Source: Candidatus Sulfobium mesophilum (GTDB lineage Bacteria; Nitrospirota; Thermodesulfovibrionia; Thermodesulfovibrionales; UBA6898). Taken from it: a DNA stretch of 64,000 nucleotides. The DNA lies in contig OUUY01000064.1 of NCBI GenBank assembly GCA_900302705.1, positions 40,299 to 104,298 of the forward strand. The letters are read 5' to 3'. The position numbers were made by a program, and so were the translations under genes. The notes beneath the pieces are model-generated. The model saw only the letters and a program-made list of their open reading frames with translations, made no database searches and had not been told where the DNA came from. Positions within the stretch are counted from its first letter, which is position 1, and every line of letters begins with the position of its first letter. This document shows positions 44,296 through 52,133 of this stretch, one piece after another.

Positions 44296-45829
44296 GTGGT
44301 CCAAATGGATCATAGCACTTACAGTCATGCTCCCGACGCTGATAGAGATTATAGACACATCCGTGGTTAACGTGTCGCTGGATCACATAAGGGGCAGTCT
44401 TTCTGCCGGCATTGATGAATCTACCTGGACGATCACCTCTTATCTAGTCTCAAACGCGATCATCATCCCCATGACCGGATGGCTTAGCAGGCTCTTTGGC
44501 AGAAAGCGGTATCTACTCTTTTCAATAACCCTTTTCACAGCTAGTTCGCTGCTCTGCGGTTTGGCATGGAATCTCCAGAGCCTTGTTTTTTTCAGAATCC
44601 TGCAGGGAATCGGTGGCGGTGCGCTTCAGCCCATATCCCAATCAATATTGCTCGAAACCTTCCCCAGGAAGCAGCACGGCATGGCGATGGCACTTTTTGG
44701 GGTCGGAATAATGTTCGGCCCTATTATTGGGCCGGTCCTTGGGGGCTGGATAACCGATAATTGGTCGTGGCACTGGATATTCTTTATCAATATCCCGATC
44801 GGCCTTGTCTCGATCTTCATGGCAGGTTTTTTTATCGAGGACCCTCATTATATGCAGCAAATGAAGATGAAGATAGACTATTGGGGACTGGCCCTGCTGG
44901 CGGTGGGGCTCGGTTGTCTTCAGATAGTCCTTGACAAGGGCCAGAGGGACGATTGGTTCTCATCTGAATATATCACTGTTCTTACCCTTGTTTCGGTAAT
45001 CTCGTTATTTCTCTTTGTGATAGTCGAACGTTTTTTTGCCGAGCATCCGATCGTGAACTTCAAGACATTCAGAAATCTCTCATTCAGCACTGGCAATGCC
45101 GTTATGTTCTTCGCCTTTTTTAACCTTTTTGGCAGCATAGTGCTTCTTCCCATCTACCTTCAGACCCTGATGGGATATAACGCCACGCTGGCGGGCCTGG
45201 TACTCGGCCCGGGAGGTGTCGCTACCTTAATTGCAATGCCTGTTGCAGGCCGGCTGGTGACAAGAATGAACCCGAAGTTACTTCTCGCCTTCGGAATCGT
45301 CGTGGCGGCTTATTCGACTCATCTTATGTCCCGATTCAGTCTTCTTGCTGATTTTAATACGGTTGTCTGGCCAAGGATAGTCCTGGGCGTGGGTATGGGG
45401 TTTCTCTTCATTCCGCTGACGACGATGACTATGTCGAGCGTTAAGAAAGAGGACATGGCTAATGCGTCGGCAATATACAATCTGTTGCGGAACCTGGGGG
45501 GAAGCTTTGGTGTGGCCTTTGTTACTACGATCATTGCCAGAGGAGCCCAGATGCATCAAAACCATCTGGTTGAACATCTTACTCCATTTGACAGGGGATA
45601 TCAGATGGCAGTTTCGCAGGCAGGACATCTGCTGAAATATTCGGGGATTAACCCGGTGGTTGCGGACACTGCTGGCCCCGGGGCGATATATGGTCAACTC
45701 GTAAGGCAGGCGTCGATGCTTGCTTTCAATGAGGCCTTTTATTTGTTGAGCGTCTTCATGATTCTGATTCTTCCGCTGGTCTTCCTCATGAAAAGGGCGA
45801 AGATGGATGTGCAGGCGGGGATGCATTAG
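44288..45829 (+). CDS. EmrB/QacA-type MFS drug exporter (DHA2, 14 helices)
   Basis: This 513-residue transporter has about 14 membrane helices. The first helix ends with LIEIIDTSVVNVSLDHI (motif D1 of DHA2), followed by SRLFGRKRYLL (motif A) and LFGVGIMFGPIIGPVLGGWI (motif C), as in EmrB and QacA. It extrudes hydrophobic compounds using the proton gradient. I chose ATG 44288, which overlaps the TrmJ stop and has GAGGG five bases upstream, over the GTG at 44276. With the EmrA-like gene it completes the second pump of the cluster. Confidence 0.94.
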   Translation: MNKWSKWIIALTVMLPTLIEIIDTSVVNVSLDHIRGSLSAGIDESTWTITSYLVSNAIIIPMTGWLSRLFGRKRYLLFSITLFTASSLLCGLAWNLQSLVFFRILQGIGGGALQPISQSILLETFPRKQHGMAMALFGVGIMFGPIIGPVLGGWITDNWSWHWIFFINIPIGLVSIFMAGFFIEDPHYMQQMKMKIDYWGLALLAVGLGCLQIVLDKGQRDDWFSSEYITVLTLVSVISLFLFVIVERFFAEHPIVNFKTFRNLSFSTGNAVMFFAFFNLFGSIVLLPIYLQTLMGYNATLAGLVLGPGGVATLIAMPVAGRLVTRMNPKLLLAFGIVVAAYSTHLMSRFSLLADFNTVVWPRIVLGVGMGFLFIPLTTMTMSSVKKEDMANASAIYNLLRNLGGSFGVAFVTTIIARGAQMHQNHLVEHLTPFDRGYQMAVSQAGHLLKYSGINPVVADTAGPGAIYGQLVRQASMLAFNEAFYLLSVFMILILPLVFLMKRAKMDVQAGMH

Positions 45830-45887
45830 TTTGAAAACATCTCCATACTTGCCGGTGACAGCTGTGAAAAATTGTTGCAAAATTGTT

Positions 45888-45916
45888 TTGACATTTGTCA
45901 CGGGAACATGTATTAT
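45888..45916 (+). promoter_or_regulatory. cspA-type promoter
   Basis: A perfect TTGACA (45888-45893) and TATTAT (45911-45916) are separated by 17 bases. Transcription would start near 45923, giving a leader of about 120 bases, typical in length of cold shock genes. Confidence 0.75.
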
Positions 45917-45950
45917 CAAAATGAAGTTTAAGGAGTTTTTGTTTCTGATG

Positions 45951-45985
45951 AGGCCGCAAAGACTTTTAGCTTTGTGGCCTTTTTT
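45951..45985 (+). terminator. Terminator-like hairpin inside the cold shock leader
   Basis: AGGCCGCAAAG (45951-45961) pairs with CTTTGTGGCCT (45970-45980), with one G-T wobble and an 8-base loop, followed by a run of T (45980-45985). It has the form of an intrinsic terminator but lies between the promoter and the coding region. It could be a temperature-sensitive attenuator or a stabilising leader structure. Confidence 0.65.
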
Positions 45986-46043
45986 GTTGGAGCGGTGCAG
46001 TCACATCCCGAGACTTTAGTTTATACGTAAGGAGGTATCCGAA

Positions 46044-46244
46044 ATGGCGAACGGAACAGTTAAGTGGTTTAACGAGTCAAAGGGTTTTGGCTTCATCACC
46101 ACCGAAGACAGCGGCGACGTATTCGTCCACTATTCCGCCATCCAGAGCAATGGGTTTAAGTCCCTGGCAGAGGGTGATGCGGTCAGCTTCGAAATTGAAA
46201 ATGGCCCGAAGGGTCCGAAAGCTATAAACGTAGTGAAGGCCTAA
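46044..46244 (+). CDS. Cold shock protein, CspA family
   Basis: This 66-residue protein is a complete cold shock domain: [16 protein letters not shown] (RNP1, KGFGFI) and DVFVHYSAI (RNP2). It binds single-stranded RNA and DNA and melts mRNA secondary structure. A strong Shine-Dalgarno (AAGGAGGT) sits before the ATG. The ~120-base leader contains a terminator-like hairpin, suggesting control after transcription start. A good terminator follows the gene. It stands alone, without operon partners. Confidence 0.96.
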   Translation: MANGTVKWFNESKGFGFITTEDSGDVFVHYSAIQSNGFKSLAEGDAVSFEIENGPKGPKAINVVKA

Positions 46245-46277
46245 GCGACTTCACCACATGTAAAACATGTAAAAAAA

Positions 46278-46305
46278 ATCCCCCTTCAGAGGGGGATTTT
46301 TTTTT
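46278..46305 (+). terminator. Rho-independent terminator after the cold shock gene
   Basis: ATCCCCC (46278-46284) and GGGGGAT (46291-46297) form a stem with a 6-base loop, flanked by A-tract and T-tract, so it can act in both directions. It isolates the cold shock gene from htpG. Confidence 0.93.
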
Positions 46306-46322
46306 GAACTGATATGAAGTGA

Positions 46323-46352
46323 TTGACATTCGCTCCGGGATTATTCTATAAA
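46323..46352 (+). promoter_or_regulatory. htpG promoter
   Basis: TTGACA (46323-46328) and TATAAA (46347-46352), with an 18-base spacer, make a good sigma70 promoter about 70 bases before the htpG start. No clear heat-shock-type CTTGAAA box is seen. Confidence 0.6.
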
Positions 46353-46421
46353 AATAAAGGCTTGGCATTATTCACGGCCTGTCGCAGTAAAATCTGATTA
46401 TCATTTATTGTGAGGTGCAAT

Positions 46422-48338
46422 ATGACCGTCCAGAAATTCGAGTTCAAAACAGAGGTGAAGGAGCTCCTGAACCTGATGATCCACTCCCTCTATTCACATA
46501 AGGAGATATTCCTTCGGGAATTGATCTCCAACTCATCTGATGCCATAGATAAAGCTCGTTATGAGTCTTTGACTAAGAGCGAGATAATAGACGCTGCCGG
46601 ACCATGGAAGATTTCCATAAGAAGGGATAGGACGGCGGGGACGCTGATAATCAGCGATAACGGTATCGGCATGACCAGGGAGGAGATGATAGAGTCTCTC
46701 GGCACTATCGCGCACTCTGGTACAACCGATTTTCTTAGGGCACTTCACGAAAAGGACATCAAGGAAAAACCTGAACTTATCGGACAGTTTGGCGTTGGCT
46801 TTTACTCCTCTTTTATGGTGGCTGATAAGGTTACGGTTGTTTCCAGAAAGGCCGGGACAAAGGATAATAAGGCGGTATCATGGCAATCGGCCGCAGACGG
46901 CTCGTTTGCCATTGAGGAAACCGAAAAAGATACTGTCGGCACGGACGTAGTGCTTCATCTTAAGGAGGAGGAAAAGAAATATCTCGATGAATGGGAGTTG
47001 AGGACCGTTATCAAGAAATACTCCGACTATATCGAATATCCCATCGTCATGGAGGTCGAAAGGGAAAGGGAGGATGAGAAGGAGAAGGGTAAGAAGTTGA
47101 AAGTTACCGAGGAGGAGAGGATCAATTCCGGCAAGGCCATCTGGCTTAGGGAGAAGTCGGAGGTACAGGAAGACGAATATAAGGAGTTTTACAAACATAT
47201 ATCACATGACTTCGGCGATCCCGCAAGGACTATTCACTACAAAGCAGAGGGGACTTCGGAATTTATCGCCTTGCTGTATGTTCCATCGAAGGCCCCTTTG
47301 GGGATGTTTTATAAGGATTTCAAGATTGGGCCGGCCCTCTATGTAAAAAAGGTGCAGATAATGGACCATTGTGAGCAGCTCGTTCCGGAATATCTCAGGT
47401 TTGTGAAGGGCGTGGTTGATTCATCGGACCTGCCTCTGAACGTATCAAGGGAAATACTTCAAAACAACAGACAGGTGGAGATAATCAAAAAAAATATCAC
47501 AAAGAAGGTGATCGATACGCTTGCCGAAATGAAAAAGAATGAATATGCCGGCTATGTCGATTTTTACAAGGAATTCGGAAGGGTCCTGAAGGAGGGGATC
47601 CATTACGACATGTCGAAAAAGGAGCAGATAGCAGACCTTCTTCTGTGGACCTCTTCGAAGACGGGCCCTGATACCTTTACGACCTTACAGGACTATGTAG
47701 ACGGGATGCCTCTTGCTCAGGAGGACATTTATTACATTACTGCGAGGACGTATGAGGAGGCCTCGAATTCTCCTTATCTTGAGGCTATCAGAGAGAAGAA
47801 TTACGAAGTGCTTATTATGCTCGACGAGATTGACGATTTCATTATGGGCGAACTGTTTGAGTATAAGGGTAAAAAATTGAGATCAGTGGTTAGAGGCGAC
47901 ATCGATCTGGACAAGGAAGGCGAATCTGAAAAAGAAAAGGTCAAAGGGGAGTTTGAGAAGCTAATAGATTATATGAAAGAGATGTTGCGCGACGATGTCA
48001 AAGACGTGAGACTCTCGGGAAGACTGAAGGACTCTGCATGCTGTCTAGTAACCGAGGAGGGAGGTCTCGATCCCAACATGGAAAAGCTCTTAAAGGCCAT
48101 GGGGCAGGCTGTGCCAGTCACGAAGAGGATCCTTGAGATAAACGCGTCTCATCCCCTTCTTGAGACTATGAAGGGGATCCTGGAAAAAGAAGGGAGGGCG
48201 CCGGTTTTGAAGGAGTACTCCGACCTTTTGTATAACCAGGCATTGTTGCTCGAGGGATCACGACCGAAAGACCCAACTGCGTTTGTTAAAGCCGTCTCCA
48301 AGCTTATGGTCGATAACGCCACTCAAAAGACCGCCTAA
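46422..48338 (+). CDS. htpG: Hsp90 chaperone HtpG
   Basis: This 638-residue protein has the GHKL ATPase domain (~1-215: ELISNSSDAIDKARY, ISDNGIGMTREE, GQFGVGFYSSFMVADKV), the middle domain with VKGVVDSSDLPLNVSREILQ (catalytic Arg), and the C-terminal dimerisation domain. No MEEVD tail, as normal for bacteria. The GTG at 46410 is excluded because GAGGT lies six bases before ATG 46422. It folds client proteins using ATP in the cytoplasm. It is transcribed alone from its own promoter and is convergent with maf. Confidence 0.97.
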   Translation: MTVQKFEFKTEVKELLNLMIHSLYSHKEIFLRELISNSSDAIDKARYESLTKSEIIDAAGPWKISIRRDRTAGTLIISDNGIGMTREEMIESLGTIAHSGTTDFLRALHEKDIKEKPELIGQFGVGFYSSFMVADKVTVVSRKAGTKDNKAVSWQSAADGSFAIEETEKDTVGTDVVLHLKEEEKKYLDEWELRTVIKKYSDYIEYPIVMEVEREREDEKEKGKKLKVTEEERINSGKAIWLREKSEVQEDEYKEFYKHISHDFGDPARTIHYKAEGTSEFIALLYVPSKAPLGMFYKDFKIGPALYVKKVQIMDHCEQLVPEYLRFVKGVVDSSDLPLNVSREILQNNRQVEIIKKNITKKVIDTLAEMKKNEYAGYVDFYKEFGRVLKEGIHYDMSKKEQIADLLLWTSSKTGPDTFTTLQDYVDGMPLAQEDIYYITARTYEEASNSPYLEAIREKNYEVLIMLDEIDDFIMGELFEYKGKKLRSVVRGDIDLDKEGESEKEKVKGEFEKLIDYMKEMLRDDVKDVRLSGRLKDSACCLVTEEGGLDPNMEKLLKAMGQAVPVTKRILEINASHPLLETMKGILEKEGRAPVLKEYSDLLYNQALLLEGSRPKDPTAFVKAVSKLMVDNATQKTA

Positions 48339-48379
48339 TAAAGTTTTTCGAATCATGATGCAGCATCAAGGAATTGGGT

Positions 48380-48964
48380 TTATAGGACATAAACGCCGAA
48401 TTTTTTCAGGGCCTCTGCCAGGGAGCTTAGCGGAAGCCCTATGACATTGAAATAATCCCCATCGATCCTTTCAACAAGCATAGAGCCCAGCCCCTGAATA
48501 GCGTATGCTCCAGCCTTGTCCAATGGCTCCCCTGTCCTGACATAAGACATAGTTTCTTTCTTTGTCAATTTCCGGAACCATACCTTCGTCAGGACCGATC
48601 TTGAGACTCTTTTTCCGGTGGCAGTGTCGATGATTGTAAATCCGGTGATAACGGAGTGGCGGCGACCGCTTAGAAGAGTGAGCATCCGCGCCGCCTCGAC
48701 GCTCGTATGAGGTTTCCCCAGGAGACTGTGTCTGCAGACTATGAATGTGTCCGCTGCAATAATCAGCGCATCGCTGTATTTCTCTGCAACAGCTTTTGCC
48801 TTTTCAAGGGAAAGACGACGCGCAAGTTGACGAGGCTCGACATTGGGGGCCAGTGTTTCCTCATAATCGCTTTGGTCGACACTGAAGTGTAAGCCTGTAA
48901 GGGCAAGCAACTCCTTCCTTCGGGGAGAAGTGGAGGCCAAAACAATCTTTCTTTCGTCAGACAT
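48380..48964 (-). CDS. maf: Maf-type nucleoside triphosphate pyrophosphatase
   Basis: This 194-residue protein starts with the Maf signature VLASTSPRRKELLALTG and contains AADTFIVCRHSLLGKP and the DKAGAYAIQGLG segment. It is a house-cleaning enzyme that hydrolyses dTTP, UTP or modified nucleotides to monophosphates; YhdE/YceF subtype cannot be fixed by eye. The gene overlaps the upstream flavoprotein by eight bases and is translated from the same mRNA. Confidence 0.93.
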   Translation of the reverse strand: MSDERKIVLASTSPRRKELLALTGLHFSVDQSDYEETLAPNVEPRQLARRLSLEKAKAVAEKYSDALIIAADTFIVCRHSLLGKPHTSVEAARMLTLLSGRRHSVITGFTIIDTATGKRVSRSVLTKVWFRKLTKKETMSYVRTGEPLDKAGAYAIQGLGSMLVERIDGDYFNVIGLPLSSLAEALKKFGVYVL

Positions 48965-50129
48965 AATGCCCCGCGGCAGACCCTGAAGCCCAGGCCCAAT
49001 GAAGATTGAATCCCCCCAATTTTCCGGTCACATCGAGGATTTCTCCGATAAAATAGAGGCCTGGTACCTTTTTTGCCTCGAATGTTTTTGATGACAGATC
49101 ATTGGTATCAATACCGCCTGCCGTAACTTCCGCCTCGTCGTATCCCGCAGTGGAAACGGGTCTCAGAGGCCAGTTATGCAATTTAAGGGCGATGGCTTCC
49201 AGTTCTTTGTGGTTATACTGATAAACAGGACGCGATAGCAAATAGCGGTCACAAAACATTTTGCTGAACCTCTTCGGAAGATGCCTTGACAGCAATGTAT
49301 GCATTTCAATCCTGCGTTTCGATGCGGTCATAAAGAGCTCCAGTGCGTCAAGATCGGGCATTAAATCTATAGTAATTGTGTCGCCCTTTTTCCAATAGAG
49401 CGAAGTTTGAAGGACAGCCGGACCGCTCATGCCTCTGTGAGTGAATAGTATTTCTCCGCGGGAAGATATCTTGCCACACCGCACCGATGCATAAAGGGAG
49501 ACGCCCGCTAATTCCCGGAAGAAAGCTGAGTCCTCGGGGCTGAAAATTAAAGGGACAAGGGCCGGCCGGAGAGGGGTGATCTTTATGCCGAACTGTATTG
49601 CTATCTGATAGCCCAGCGCGGATGCCCCTAACCTCGCGTATGACAGGCCGCCTGTGGCTACCACCAGGGAATGAGATTTTAAAACATGACGGTCGGTGGT
49701 AATAGTAAAAATGTCTTTTTTTTCAATTGATCTGATGTCCTGATGAAGGTATATTTCAACCCCCGTATTCCTGCATTCGGCATGAAGAATATCGACGATA
49801 TCACGGGATGTATTCCTACAAAATAGCTGGCCGTTTTCCTTCTCGCTGTAAGGGACTCCATATTTATTAAGGAGGTTGGTGAAATCTTCAGGAGTAAACC
49901 TCGAAAGCGCTGATTTACAAAAATCAGGGTTTTGTGAAAAATAATCGCCAGGGTTTAAATGAAGATTGGTGAAGTTACAGCGTCCGCCCCCTGATACACG
50001 AATTTTCGATGCTATCTTACCCGTATGTTCAATGAGCAGCACCGTACGTTTCCTTCTGCCTGCTGCTATTGCACACATGAGGCCTGAAGCCCCGCCGCCT
50101 ATTATTATCACATCTCTTTCAAGCTGCAT
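48957..50129 (-). CDS. HI0933/BaiN-family flavoprotein
   Basis: This 390-residue protein has the Rossmann FAD site VIIGGGASGLMCAIAAGRR near the N-terminus, a second dinucleotide-related motif SHSLVVATGGLSYARLGASALG, and the C-terminal FAD contact PGLYFIGEILDVTGKLGGFNLHWA, which define the HI0933/BaiN family. Members are linked to reductive steps but the substrate is usually unknown; no cysteine pair for disulfide chemistry is seen. It has no Shine-Dalgarno, and a TACAAT hexamer lies 11 bases before the ATG. It is co-transcribed with maf. Confidence 0.9.
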   Translation of the reverse strand: MQLERDVIIIGGGASGLMCAIAAGRRKRTVLLIEHTGKIASKIRVSGGGRCNFTNLHLNPGDYFSQNPDFCKSALSRFTPEDFTNLLNKYGVPYSEKENGQLFCRNTSRDIVDILHAECRNTGVEIYLHQDIRSIEKKDIFTITTDRHVLKSHSLVVATGGLSYARLGASALGYQIAIQFGIKITPLRPALVPLIFSPEDSAFFRELAGVSLYASVRCGKISSRGEILFTHRGMSGPAVLQTSLYWKKGDTITIDLMPDLDALELFMTASKRRIEMHTLLSRHLPKRFSKMFCDRYLLSRPVYQYNHKELEAIALKLHNWPLRPVSTAGYDEAEVTAGGIDTNDLSSKTFEAKKVPGLYFIGEILDVTGKLGGFNLHWAWASGSAAGHYV

Positions 50130-50279
50130 TGTCGATAGTTATTGTACAACAGCGCCTGGCTGGAGTGTTGCACAGAGCGAACGCAGCCAAAAAGGTCTTC
50201 GCCGGGCGCAGCTCGTCATACGGATGAATCCAGGTATAACTTTCATGAAGAGGCTTTCTAAACAATTGGCCGAAAATTG

Positions 50280-50285
50280 TACAAT
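50280..50285 (+). promoter_or_regulatory. -10-like TACAAT before the M56 gene
   Basis: TACAAT ends six bases before the GTG at 50292. No ribosome site or good -35 is evident. It is listed because this exact spacing recurs at other SD-less genes here. Confidence 0.35.
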
Positions 50286-50291
50286 AGATGA

Positions 50292-51281
50292 GTGAAATTC
50301 TTCGAAACCTATATAGGTATGTTCGTGCTTCAGTCGATCGCCCATTCAGCTGTGACCCTGTTAATTGTCGAGATGTCACTGCGCATATGGGAGGTTAATA
50401 TCGCACGTGAGAGATTTCGGTACAGGCTTTTGGTCCTCATCCTGCCATTTTTCATGTTTCCTGTTTTTCAGCTTATAAACCCTGAAAGGGGATCTTTTTA
50501 TTTTATTGAAGACGCCGCACTGTTCAGCAGCGCCAGATGGTTGGGGATAAAGATTCTGGGCCTCAGACCGCTTCTGTATTTTTTCTATTTTATTGTCGGT
50601 ACTGTTTCGGGCATCGTTATTCTTCAGGAAATGGTGCCTATATTTAAAGACTGGGTCAATAAACCACAGGAATACGGCAGTGAGGGGCGGCCGGCAGGGG
50701 CTGACATAGACAGCATGGTAGGAGAGATAAGCAGGTTCCTTAAGACGCCCAAGCCCGCTGTTCTTGTTGTCGATGACCCAAACCCGATAATATTTACGAC
50801 CGGAACTACCAACCACGCGATAATCGTCTCAGAACCCCTCTTTTCCATGTATAATGGCAGAGAACTAAAGAGTGCGCTTGCCCATGAAATAGCCCACATC
50901 GTGCGGAGAAGCAATATTACCACCCTGCTTGTCTTTCTCATTAGAATATGTATGTTCTTTAATCCGATTCCCCTTCTGGAATTCAGGAAGCTTGTCCAGG
51001 ACGACGAGCACATCTGCGATGACATAACTGTTTCAGTTACCGGCGACCCCGGCGCCCTGGCATCGGCGCTCAAGGTCTTTTGTCTGGATATACCACACAC
51101 CGATGTTTTTAAGCTGTCCTTTGTGAGAGAAGCCATTGAGAGTTCCAGCCACAACCTGCTTCTTCAGGAGCGGATAGAGAGGCTCGAAAATAACGGAACT
51201 TTCCAGTACCATGCCTATGGGTGGGGAAGGTTCGCTTTGACCCTGGCGGTTATAGTTGTGGTGAACTACCATGTGGTATGA
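50292..51281 (+). CDS. M56-family membrane metallopeptidase (BlaR1-like, no sensor domain)
   Basis: This 329-residue protein has several membrane helices (~8-28, 38-55, 85-110, 205-225 and a C-terminal helix ~308-326) and the zinc motif HEIAH (H198-H202) in the segment KSALAHEIAHIVRRSN, with the third ligand likely in the QDDEHICDD helix. This matches BlaR1/MecR1 protease domains, but no penicillin-binding domain or BlaI repressor is present. It is stop-start coupled (ATGA) to a membrane-anchored DUF4367-like protein. It probably takes part in signal-dependent proteolysis at the inner membrane. GTG start, no Shine-Dalgarno. Confidence 0.8.
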   Translation: MKFFETYIGMFVLQSIAHSAVTLLIVEMSLRIWEVNIARERFRYRLLVLILPFFMFPVFQLINPERGSFYFIEDAALFSSARWLGIKILGLRPLLYFFYFIVGTVSGIVILQEMVPIFKDWVNKPQEYGSEGRPAGADIDSMVGEISRFLKTPKPAVLVVDDPNPIIFTTGTTNHAIIVSEPLFSMYNGRELKSALAHEIAHIVRRSNITTLLVFLIRICMFFNPIPLLEFRKLVQDDEHICDDITVSVTGDPGALASALKVFCLDIPHTDVFKLSFVREAIESSSHNLLLQERIERLENNGTFQYHAYGWGRFALTLAVIVVVNYHVV

Positions 51282-51832
51282 GAGGGAATAACTTGACGAG
51301 CTTGCGAAAATATCTTCTTTTCGGGCTCATGATCATTGCTGTGGCGGTAATGCTTAACCTCCTTAATTGGGTGCCGACCGTCTTTCAAAAAGAAGGTGTG
51401 AAGAAATACAAGACTATTGAGGACGCAAAAGGCGAACTCAAAATGAGTGACTTGTTGCTTCCGTCCTATTTCCCGCAATATCTGATATGGCCTCCTTCGG
51501 AGATATTTGGGCGCAGGAGGCCTGCCAAGATGGTGCTCATGCATTTTATTAATTATGACAGAAAGGACACGGTCCTCTCCGTTATGCAGGCGGAAACGGC
51601 CGACCCGCACCCAATAAAATCGAGAATAGAGCCAGTAAAAACGAGAAAGAGGGAGGGGATACTGATAAAGGGCATACGGGGAGAGCTTTCTCTTGGCCTC
51701 TGTGCAGGGGGAGAGCCATGTAATTCCGTGACCTGGGAGTCAGATGGTTATACATTTACAATAATAGCGAAAGATTCGGTAGAAGAACTCCGCAAGATAG
51801 CAGAAAGTATGATTTCCCAGTGGCAACCATAG
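51278..51832 (+). CDS. Membrane-anchored DUF4367-like protein
   Basis: This 184-residue protein has one N-terminal membrane helix (~8-30, LLFGLMIIAVAVMLNLLNWV) and an extracytoplasmic domain whose end, YTFTIIAKDSVEELRKIAESM, resembles the C-terminus of DUF4367 domains found in anti-sigma-like membrane proteins. The ATG at 51278 overlaps the M56 stop, so the pair is translationally coupled. It could be a substrate or regulator of that peptidase. Two cysteines (LGLCAGGEPCNSV) could form a periplasmic disulfide. The function is not established. Confidence 0.65.
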   Translation: MRGNNLTSLRKYLLFGLMIIAVAVMLNLLNWVPTVFQKEGVKKYKTIEDAKGELKMSDLLLPSYFPQYLIWPPSEIFGRRRPAKMVLMHFINYDRKDTVLSVMQAETADPHPIKSRIEPVKTRKREGILIKGIRGELSLGLCAGGEPCNSVTWESDGYTFTIIAKDSVEELRKIAESMISQWQP

Positions 51833-52133
51833 TGGATTTTATCTTTTGACGGTCATGAATTCTCTTCTGGCAGATATGCTGTTTTATAGAGTAAAATAAG
51901 AACCGTTCCAGATTGTTTAGGAGTGTTTCATCTGTTAATATCTATCAGGGACAACTGAAGGAATACCAGAAAGAAGAGTGTAAATGTTAACATTAATGCA
52001 TAGCGAATATTGCGCGGCTGAATGGAAAACAGACAAAAGTGCTATGCAGGAAAGAAAAAATGGGAGTGAATACAGGGAAGGGGCCATTTGGTCTGAATGC
52101 CGGCCGCTTTGCCGTTAATGCCTGGAGGGCTAA
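51833..52133 (+). promoter_or_regulatory. 301-base region upstream of the cytochrome operon, with palindrome
   Basis: There is no coding sequence here that I can support. The region holds a perfect 12-base palindrome AATGTTAACATT (51983-51994), about 140 bases before the cytochrome start, which could be a regulator site. A ribosome site (TGGAGGG) precedes ATG 52134. I could not find a convincing -35/-10 pair or an FNR-like box. Confidence 0.45.

Noticed and set aside
45807..46019. Small frame in the cold shock leader
   Set aside because: It overlaps the EmrB 3' end and the promoter; the terminator-like hairpin explains the region better.
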